Origin: Phycisphaerales bacterium | GTDB taxonomy: Bacteria; Planctomycetota; Phycisphaerae; Phycisphaerales; UBA1924 | Direction of reading: 5' to 3' | Assembly: GCA_016763115.1 (NCBI GenBank) | Contig: JAESUL010000295.1 | Coordinates: 1 to 5,681 of the forward strand | DNA: 5,681 bases | Part shown: piece by piece, positions 1-3,930 of the stretch | Layout of the letters: the number at the start of each line of letters is the position of its first letter | Position numbering within the stretch: the stretch's first letter is position 1 | Notes under the pieces: model-generated | The model's database searches: none | What the model was told of the DNA's origin: nothing | The model's input: only the letters and a program-made list of their open reading frames with translations | Translations under genes and position numbers: made by a program

Positions 1-192
1 GCGGTTGCGGCATTCGGCTGCACGACGTTCTCGCTGACCTCCTACTGGATCGCCAACCTGAAGAGCGACAGCCGTTTGTAGAAATGATTGGCGAGGTCCA
101 TCGCGGCTTGTTCGGCGAGCGCGGTCCCCGGGACGCGTTCTTGGACACGGATCATGAGCTCTTCGCCGGTGGGGCGTGCGTTGTCGACGCAA
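1..192 (-). pseudogene. Out-of-frame continuation of the BamD/TPR-like gene, running off the left edge
   Basis: After the stop at 193-195, a different minus-strand frame reads, from about 188 down to 72, VDNARPTGEELMIRVQERV followed by PGTALAEQAAMDLANHFYKR. This is the typical BamD/TPR pattern of an 'xRxPGSxLAExAxxxLAxxYY' helix pair and follows naturally on the residues encoded before the stop. Between FL and VDN only seven bases remain where about nine would be expected, which fits a two-base deletion (or one-base insertion). Further left the same frame reads LSLFRLAIQ, then TAG (42-44), then EVSENVVQPNAA. This resembles a family segment such as 'FRLAIxxYEVFxENxPxxPNA', so the TAG may be a mutated tyrosine codon. 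Two lesions suggest true decay, though errors in a draft assembly could mimic them. Confidence 0.5.
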
Positions 193-636
193 TCACAGGA
201 ACTTGCGCTTGAGCCCGTTGAGGTAGAGGGTCGCGATCTCGTATTCGAGCTCGACAGCCGTCATGAAGTAATCCGAGGACGAAAAATCACGGATCACGGT
301 TTCGAGATCGAAGAGTGCTTGGTACTCGTCGTTGTTGCGGAGCCGCGCTTCGCCTCGGAGGACGAATGCTTGGGCGACATAGGGGTTGCGGGTTCGTTTG
401 TTTTTGTCGAGCCACTTGCCGAGTTTGCTCGAGGCTTTCCCAGGCTTGCCCTCGGCGATGAGCCTGGCCGCTTCGGCCATGACATACGCATCGGTGCCCG
501 GCTCGGGCGCAGCGGTCTGGTTCCACGAGCCATCGGGCTTGAGTTGGTACTCGGACTCGGAAGATTGGCCCATCGCCGGGGCGGCAAGGACAACCAAGAT
601 GACAGCGGCGGACAGTAGGTGTTTGGTCATGCTCAT
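193..636 (-). CDS. Exported BamD/TPR-like protein, N-terminal part of a probably broken gene
   Basis: The open frame encodes 147 residues from the ATG at 634-636. A second ATG two codons later (628-630) is an equally possible start, and neither has a strong ribosome binding site. Residues 1-23 look like a signal peptide: MSMTKH, a hydrophobic stretch LLSAAVILVVLAA, then a cleavage motif AMG|QS. There is no lipobox cysteine, unlike proteobacterial BamD lipoproteins. Residues 50-140 are helical and TPR-like (AEAARLIAEGKPGKA, AFVLRGEARLRNNDEYQAL, AVELEYEIATLYLNG), resembling the BamD-like TPR proteins of planctomycetes; this family call is from memory of the pattern. BamD proteins serve in outer-membrane protein assembly, but that role is not shown here. 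The frame stops at 193-195 just after GLKRKFL, far short of a normal BamD-type length (about 245 residues in E. coli). Homologous-looking sequence continues in another frame, so the product is probably truncated and non-functional. The gene is divergent from the LysR gene at 738. Confidence 0.7.
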   Translation of the reverse strand: MSMTKHLLSAAVILVVLAAPAMGQSSESEYQLKPDGSWNQTAAPEPGTDAYVMAEAARLIAEGKPGKASSKLGKWLDKNKRTRNPYVAQAFVLRGEARLRNNDEYQALFDLETVIRDFSSSDYFMTAVELEYEIATLYLNGLKRKFL

Positions 637-640
637 AGCA

Positions 641-674
641 CCCACACGATAGCGTATCGGGCACGCCGTGTGGG
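641..674. promoter_or_regulatory. Nested inverted repeats in the divergent BamD-like/LysR intergenic region
   Basis: CCCACACG (641-648) is exactly complementary to CGTGTGGG (667-674). Inside lies a smaller dyad, CGATA-GCG-TATCG (647-659). The site is five bases upstream of the minus-strand ATG at 634-636 and about 64 bases upstream of the LysR ATG. LysR-type proteins commonly bind dyads in the intergenic region shared with a divergent target, so an operator is a reasonable inference. Alternatively, it could fold in the minus-strand mRNA and cover the weak GUGGGUG-type ribosome binding region. Confidence 0.35.
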
Positions 675-737
675 GGGATCGGGGCGGGAGAATCGCCGGT
701 TTCGACCCGGAGGGTGCAAGGCGTGATAAGATAAGAC

Positions 738-1610
738 ATGGATCTTCGCGTGATGACACAAATGGTGGCGATTGCCGGGCACTCGCACATGACCCGCGCG
801 GCGCAAGAGTTGGGGGTTTCTCAGCCTGCGCTCTCCGCTGCGCTGCGCAAACTCGAAGATGAACTCGAAACCGAACTTTTCCACCGCACCGGGCACGGCG
901 TCGAGGTGACCGAGGCCGGGCGGGTGTTTGTTGAACATGCCCAGATCACCCTGCGGGCAGCGGGCAAAACGAGCGAGGCGGTGCGGTCGTTGGTGGGACT
1001 CGAAACCGGGTCGATCAAGGTCGGCGCGGGGGCGACGGCGACGGGGTATTTGTTGCCTCGCGCGATTCAGGCGGTGCGTGACGAGCATCCGGGGTTGCGG
1101 TTTTCGATCCGCGAGGCCGGGAGCTTGCAGGTTGCCCAAGGCGTGGTTTCGGGCGAGTTGGATCTTGGGATCGTGACGCTGCCGGTGGTGCATCCGCGGG
1201 GCGATGAGCTGATGGTGGTCCATGAGATCGCTGACGAGTTGTTGATGATCGTGCCGGGCGGGCATCGGCTCGATGGGCGCAAGACCTTTCGGTGGGCTGA
1301 TCTGGAGGGCGATCCGGTCATCGCATTCGAGGCCGGCTCGGCGGTGCGCGGGATTCTCGATGCAGCGGCTGGGGCGCATGGGGTGAGCTTGGAAGTCGTG
1401 ATGGAGCTGAGATCCATCGAAGCGATCGTGCAGATGGTTCGCGCGGGGATCGGCGTTGGATTTGTATCGCGGTACGGGCTCGGCGAGGGCGAAGGAATCC
1501 GGTGCAAGGATGGCGGGCTGACGCGGAAGCTGGGCGTGGTGCGAAGGCGGGATCGGTTCTTGAGCCATGCGGCGGGGGCGTTTGAGCGGGCGCTCTTGGC
1601 GGAGGGGTGA
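738..1610 (+). CDS. LysR-family transcriptional regulator
   Basis: The 290-residue protein has the normal length and architecture of a LysR-type regulator. Residues 1-60 form the winged helix-turn-helix, with the classic core TRAAQELGVSQPALSAALRK (19-38) and FHRTGHGVEVTEAG (48-61). A linker helix covers about 62-85. A two-lobed, periplasmic-binding-protein-like effector domain follows from GSIKVGAGATATGYLLP (91-107) to the end, including the GIGVGFVSRYGL signature (237-248). Such proteins bind DNA as dimers or tetramers and respond to a small co-inducer; the effector cannot be read from the sequence. The start ATG at 738 is preceded by GATAAGATAAGAC, which is not a clear Shine-Dalgarno site; the TAAGAT at 727-732 could be a -10 box of a leaderless transcript. 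The gene is divergent from the broken BamD-like gene, a possible former target. G+C is high (40 of 60 bases in 1141-1200). Confidence 0.95.
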   Translation: MDLRVMTQMVAIAGHSHMTRAAQELGVSQPALSAALRKLEDELETELFHRTGHGVEVTEAGRVFVEHAQITLRAAGKTSEAVRSLVGLETGSIKVGAGATATGYLLPRAIQAVRDEHPGLRFSIREAGSLQVAQGVVSGELDLGIVTLPVVHPRGDELMVVHEIADELLMIVPGGHRLDGRKTFRWADLEGDPVIAFEAGSAVRGILDAAAGAHGVSLEVVMELRSIEAIVQMVRAGIGVGFVSRYGLGEGEGIRCKDGGLTRKLGVVRRRDRFLSHAAGAFERALLAEG

Positions 1611-1620
1611 AGAGGGGATT

Positions 1621-1711
1621 TCAACGCAGAGGGGGCAGAGATCACGCAGAGGTGCGGAGAAGAGGAGAGTTTGAACGCGGAGATCAAGAAGGGCTCGAAG
1701 AGGAGAAAACA
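1621..1711. repeat. Degenerate AACGCAGAG-type intergenic low-complexity repeat
   Basis: Purine-rich units recur in tandem: AACGCAGAG (1623-1631), GGGGCAGAG, ACGCAGAG (1643-1650), GTGCGGAGA, then AACGCGGAGATCAAGAAGG from 1674 and CGAAGAGGAG. This matches the style of the 'AACGCAGAGG-CGCAGAGG' repeats I know from intergenic DNA of planctomycetes and several other phyla. Read on the minus strand it yields the spurious type of peptide LRVQTLLFSAPLRDLCPLC, often mis-annotated as coding. The copy begins just 10 bases after the LysR stop. I see no transposase and no clear terminal inverted repeats. Confidence 0.6.
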
Positions 1712-1800
1712 TTTCTGGACGGCCCGATGGACGCGTCTTCGGCTCCTACGGGGTAAAAAAGGCGGCCAAAATCCGAATAACCATAATAGAGGATACTTCC

Positions 1801-1893
1801 ATGGGGCACTTGGCAGGTGCAACGGACTACTCTTTTCGTTATTTACAAAATGTCGGTTTTTGTGAAAATTCTCCGCGAAAACTCTTCCATTGA
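1801..1893 (+). CDS. Possible 30-residue small ORF in the PEP-CTERM leader region
   Basis: An ATG at 1801 is preceded by AGAGGA (1788-1793) at a seven-base spacing, which would make an acceptable Shine-Dalgarno site. The frame encodes 30 residues, MGHLAGATDYSFRYLQNVGF followed by CENSPRKLFH, and ends with TGA at 1891-1893, 95 bases before the PEP-CTERM start. The peptide has no signal peptide, membrane helix or motif that I recognise. The alternative reading, that TAATAGAGGATACTTCC is simply promoter or leader DNA, is at least as likely. Confidence 0.2.
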   Translation: MGHLAGATDYSFRYLQNVGFCENSPRKLFH

Positions 1894-1988
1894 ATCTCGA
1901 CATCGGATAGCCTCGGCTTGGGAACCGAGTGTTTTGGCCTCAGTACGAGCCATCTCGATTCTTTCAAGATTCACAAGGAGATAGAGAG

Positions 1989-2702
1989 ATGAGAAACAAG
2001 AAACAAATGGCGGGGGTTCTTTTGGCACTCGCGTCATCAACGGCATTTGCTGATGTGATGACTGTCTCGGGAAGTGCTTCGGGACTCGCTGGAGGTTCGC
2101 CACAAACGGGCACCGGTGAAGGCGAGACTTACACCGCTAAAATCGATCAGTTTGACGCATCCCTTGGCACACTCACCGGCGTTGAACTGTCAATCAATGC
2201 TTGGCATGAAGGAACCTTTGATTTCGTGAGCAATAATGGTCCCGGCGGATATATCGTGTTCTACATTGATTATTCCTTTGAAATCAATGGGTTTGGAGGC
2301 ACCGGTGGCAACCTTGGCTTGCTGGACTGGGTAACTGAACCAACACCCGGTAGTCCGTTTGGATCTGGACCTGGCCATTTCAATACCCCTTTCAACTCTG
2401 TTCCTATAAACACTCCTATTACTGAAACCTTCGGAACCGAAATCGACTTGATGAGCACTTATTCTGCGGGGGATTCAGAGTTCTCGCAGTTCATCGGGAC
2501 TGGTACTTTGGGATTTGACATCGTCGATTGGGCGGTGTTCAGTCTCGCAACAACTGGGGAAAGTGTTTCTTGGGTACTGGCCAGTATGGCAGGGCTCACC
2601 GTTGAAGCGACATACACCTTTGACCCTATTCCTTCGCCAGGGGCGGTATCCCTGCTTGCGATTTCGGGGCTTTTGGCAACCAGACGCCGTCGCTCGATGT
2701 GA
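1989..2702 (+). CDS. PEP-CTERM secreted protein, probable choice-of-anchor E type
   Basis: I choose the ATG at 1989 because AAGGAG (1975-1980) lies eight bases upstream and a signal peptide begins there; the frame stays open upstream to 1929 but lacks such features. The product has 237 residues. Residues 1-21 (MRNKKQ, then MAGVLLALASSTAFA with AFA|DV) are a signal peptide. Residues 22-212 are Gly/Ser/Thr-rich, beta-type extracellular sequence; QFDASLGTLTGVELSINAW (54-72) followed by a long Asn/Gly-rich stretch resembles choice-of-anchor E domains. Residues 214-236 form the sorting tail: IPSPG, the hydrophobic helix AVSLLAISGLLA, then TRRRR. PEP-CTERM tails are processed by exosortase, usually in organisms making exopolysaccharide; the PSPG variant in place of PEP is common in planctomycetes. 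The protein is therefore expected to be exported and surface-associated or released. There is one strong terminator just downstream, so the gene appears monocistronic. Confidence 0.92.
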   Translation: MRNKKQMAGVLLALASSTAFADVMTVSGSASGLAGGSPQTGTGEGETYTAKIDQFDASLGTLTGVELSINAWHEGTFDFVSNNGPGGYIVFYIDYSFEINGFGGTGGNLGLLDWVTEPTPGSPFGSGPGHFNTPFNSVPINTPITETFGTEIDLMSTYSAGDSEFSQFIGTGTLGFDIVDWAVFSLATTGESVSWVLASMAGLTVEATYTFDPIPSPGAVSLLAISGLLATRRRRSM

Positions 2703-2729
2703 TTGGCTTTGGCATGATCTTTCTTTCTC

Positions 2730-2767
2730 ATGAGGGCCGCATTCATTGTGCGGCCCTCATTTTTTTG
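2730..2767 (+). terminator. Strong intrinsic terminator of the PEP-CTERM gene
   Basis: ATGAGGGCCGC (2730-2740) pairs perfectly with GCGGCCCTCAT (2750-2760), and A2741/T2749 can extend the stem to 12 base pairs. A run of seven T (2760-2766) follows immediately. It begins 27 bases after the TGA stop. The opposite strand lacks a comparable T tract after the hairpin, so it acts only on plus-strand transcripts and isolates the next gene from this one. Confidence 0.92.
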
Positions 2768-2878
2768 AGCTGCTTTACGCAACTTTCATTTGCCTCATCA
2801 AGAGCCTTGAGTATCGAGAGAAGGCTTGCTGAACTGTGCCTTGGTCTAGCTTTGATGCTGAGGATAAGAGGCGAAGGC

Positions 2879-2909
2879 TTGATACAAACTTCGGTTTCTC
2901 GGCTACAAT
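2879..2909 (+). promoter_or_regulatory. Candidate promoter of the winged-helix regulator gene
   Basis: TTGATA (2879-2884) and TACAAT (2904-2909) resemble sigma-70 -35 and -10 boxes (four or five of six matches each), separated by 19 bases, which is slightly long. The predicted transcript start falls at about 2915-2917, directly before an ATG at 2918 and about 70 bases before the regulator's chosen start. The upstream terminator at 2730-2767 makes a separate promoter here necessary. Confidence 0.45.
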
Positions 2910-2917
2910 CGGGCAGC

Positions 2918-2971
2918 ATGAAACTCTCTCTTTGTGTGGATGAGAAATGTTTTCATCTTGAGACATTTTAA
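2918..2971 (+). CDS. Possible 17-residue leader peptide before the winged-helix regulator
   Basis: The ATG at 2918 opens a 17-residue frame, MKLSLCVDEKCFHLETF, ending in TAA at 2969-2971. It has no Shine-Dalgarno site, but the predicted transcript start is one to three bases upstream, so a leaderless message is possible. The stop overlaps the AAGGA site used by the downstream regulator (TTTTAAGGAACTTGG), a geometry suited to translational coupling. It could equally be chance; there is no homology evidence. Confidence 0.2.
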   Translation: MKLSLCVDEKCFHLETF

Positions 2972-2984
2972 GGAACTTGGTGCG

Positions 2985-3557
2985 ATGGCCGTCAAGATCA
3001 AGAAAAAATATACTGTTCAACGGCAAGACCAACTCAAAGCCCTCGCATCAACGCTCCGCTTTGATCTTTTCTTTGAGTTGGCCCGGCTCGGTGGCGGAAC
3101 TATTCGGCAAGTTGCTGAACGACTGGAAAAATCACCGGCATCGCTTTATCGGCATATGACCCTATTGGTTGAGTGCGATTTGGTTCGTGTAGAAGGGACT
3201 GCGAGCGAAGGGCCTTCCAAGGCCGATGTGTATGTTCCGATTGCTCATGAACTTTTACTTCCGAAGAGTGCGGATCACCCTGATCTTATGGATGGCGCAA
3301 CCGCAGTGCTTCGAGCACAGTGTCGAAACTGCGAAGACGAGTTCATCAGCGGTTATACAAGCCCCAAAGCCAGATTCCGCGGCCCCCAAAGAAACCTGTA
3401 CATGGTCAACTGTGTGTCATGGTTGACGAAATCAGAACTCGGCGATGTCAACTCGCTCCTCAACGACATCTACGCCATTCTCAATAAAGCTGAACCTTGG
3501 CGGAAAAACACCGAGCAAATCGGAGTTACTTTGACAGTCCGCCCGATTGAAAAATAG
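2985..3557 (+). CDS. Small winged helix-turn-helix transcriptional regulator (ArsR-like fold)
   Basis: The ATG at 2985 is preferred because AAGGA (2970-2974) lies ten bases upstream. The frame is open earlier, with GTG at 2934 and ATG at 2940, which would add up to 17 residues. The 190-residue product begins basic (MAVKIKKKY). Residues 17-70 have the pattern of an ArsR/HTH_20-type winged helix: LKALASTLRFDLFFELARLG, then TIRQVAERLEKSPASLYRHM as the helix-turn-helix, then LLVECDLVRVEG as the wing entry. Residues 75-190 are not recognisable to me. They contain a C-x2-C pair (C113, C116, in AQCRNCEDEF) and a third cysteine at 143, and the region 145-168 is helical and could dimerise. The effector and targets are unknown. 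G+C is low at the start of the gene (24 of 60 in 2941-3000). It follows the PEP-CTERM gene but is separated from it by a terminator, so it is not co-transcribed. Confidence 0.87.
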   Translation: MAVKIKKKYTVQRQDQLKALASTLRFDLFFELARLGGGTIRQVAERLEKSPASLYRHMTLLVECDLVRVEGTASEGPSKADVYVPIAHELLLPKSADHPDLMDGATAVLRAQCRNCEDEFISGYTSPKARFRGPQRNLYMVNCVSWLTKSELGDVNSLLNDIYAILNKAEPWRKNTEQIGVTLTVRPIEK

Positions 3558-3622
3558 TATGGCAAACTGAGTATTGTGCGATTGGGGCGTTTGCACGAAC
3601 GTGAGCAAGAGGTGTACGCAGA

Positions 3623-3734
3623 AATGCCGGGTGCCACGGTTTGGGGCCTTCTCCAAGCCGTGTCTTTGTGGATTTCTGGGGTTGGTGAAGACACGGGTTG
3701 TCCGAAGACGGTCAACCCGGGGGCACCCGGCATT
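3623..3734. repeat. 112-bp cloverleaf-like palindromic element
   Basis: Perfect 13-bp terminal inverted repeats, AATGCCGGGTGCC (3623-3635) and GGCACCCGGCATT (3722-3734), enclose three further stems. Stem one is CACGGTTTGG (3635-3644) with CCAAGCCGTG (3653-3662), ten pairs including one G-T. Stem two is GTGTCTT (3660-3666) with AAGACAC (3688-3694), partly competing with stem one. Stem three is GGGTTG-T-CCG (3695-3704) with CGG-T-CAACCC (3709-3718). The whole can fold as a branched structure. The end sequence resembles 'TGCCGGGTGCCACGG' repeats I associate with planctomycete intergenic DNA, from memory only. It encodes no transposase; a non-autonomous, REP- or MITE-like element is the likely class. 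Confidence 0.65.
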
Positions 3735-3758
3735 AAAAAGAGAAGACCCTCACCGTGG

Positions 3759-3782
3759 CCCTCTCCCATGAATGGGAGAGGG
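3759..3782. repeat. CCCTCTCCCAT palindromic intergenic repeat
   Basis: CCCTCTCCCAT (3759-3769) and ATGGGAGAGGG (3772-3782) form a perfect 11-bp stem around GA. The left flank ACCCTCACCGTGG (3746-3758) completes the familiar 'CCCTCACCC-NN-CCCTCTCCC...GGGAGAGGG' intergenic repeat found in many bacterial phyla. It begins only 25 bases after the cloverleaf element ends. There is no T tract after it, so it is not a typical terminator. Confidence 0.65.
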
Positions 3783-3841
3783 AGGAAGAGGAAGAGGCCG
3801 TTTCATAGATCCTGCTTATTGATCTTGTAAATATGAGTGAT

Positions 3842-3870
3842 TTGATTTATGGATGATTTGAGTCGATACT
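3842..3870 (+). promoter_or_regulatory. Candidate acnA promoter
   Basis: TTGATT (3842-3847) and GATACT (3865-3870) each match four of six sigma-70 consensus positions and are separated by exactly 17 bases. The predicted start near 3877 would give an mRNA leader of roughly 50 bases before the acnA ATG. The match is modest, and I see no operator nearby. Confidence 0.4.
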
Positions 3871-3930
3871 CTTCTTAGACAGGCAGGGAGTCTGGATCTG
3901 AAACCGACGACGCAACGCGAGGAGATCATC

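Larger units (their letters stand above)
1611..1988. other. Intergenic region between the LysR gene and the PEP-CTERM gene
   Basis: These 378 bases contain no confident gene. The first 100 bases are the purine-rich repeat. From about 1745 the base composition becomes A+T-richer. A CATAAT hexamer (1782-1787) is one mismatch from the -10 consensus but has no recognisable -35 at 17 bases, so I do not call a promoter. A short ORF with a possible ribosome binding site lies at 1801-1893. Between 1894 and 1988 I see only a weak CTCGG/CCGAG hairpin (from about 1913) and the AAGGAG site of the next gene. No intrinsic terminator for the LysR gene is visible. Confidence 0.5.
3558..3930. other. Repeat-rich intergenic region before acnA
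   Basis: These 373 bases contain no credible gene. Positions 3558-3622 show nothing clear. A 112-bp branched palindrome follows, then a 24-bp palindrome with G/A-rich flanks, then A+T-richer DNA with a candidate acnA promoter. Short frames across this stretch, such as one reading MPGATVWGLLQ and one reading RRPSPWPSPMNGRG, are translations of the repeats and should not be annotated as proteins. Confidence 0.6.

Noticed and set aside
1..81. Plus-strand frame reading AVAAFGCTTFSLTSYWIANL and ending in TAG at 79-81, possibly the 3' end of a convergent gene
   Set aside because: Its third-codon positions coincide with those of the minus-strand BamD-like remnant, so its high G+C wobble is explained by that gene. 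The minus-strand peptide looks family-like, while this one matches nothing I know.
88..618. 176-codon plus-strand frame opposite the BamD-like gene
   Set aside because: It is antisense to a frame with a signal peptide and TPR pattern, and its product has low-complexity, shadow-type composition.
633..1712. 359-codon minus-strand frame opposite the LysR gene
   Set aside because: It is rich in Arg, Pro and His, as expected for the antisense of a high-G+C gene, spans the repeat at 1621-1711, and has no recognisable domain. The plus-strand LysR protein is unambiguous.
2820..2881. Direct repeat GAAGGCTTG at 2820-2828 and 2873-2881
   Set aside because: Nine bases in a short region with no further similarity around the copies; it could be chance, and no function is suggested beyond a possible operator pair.
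2699..2971. 90-codon plus-strand frame across the terminator and intergenic region
   Set aside because: It translates through a strong intrinsic terminator and lacks a ribosome binding site; only its last 17 codons are worth separate mention.
2775..3032. 85-codon minus-strand frame between the PEP-CTERM and regulator genes
   Set aside because: It overlaps the regulator's start and promoter, has no recognisable motif, and shows no supporting promoter or ribosome binding site.
3574..3830. Two 65- and 84-codon plus-strand frames over the intergenic repeats
   Set aside because: They are translations of the palindromic elements, of the MPGATVWG and RRPSPWPSP type that is commonly mis-annotated.
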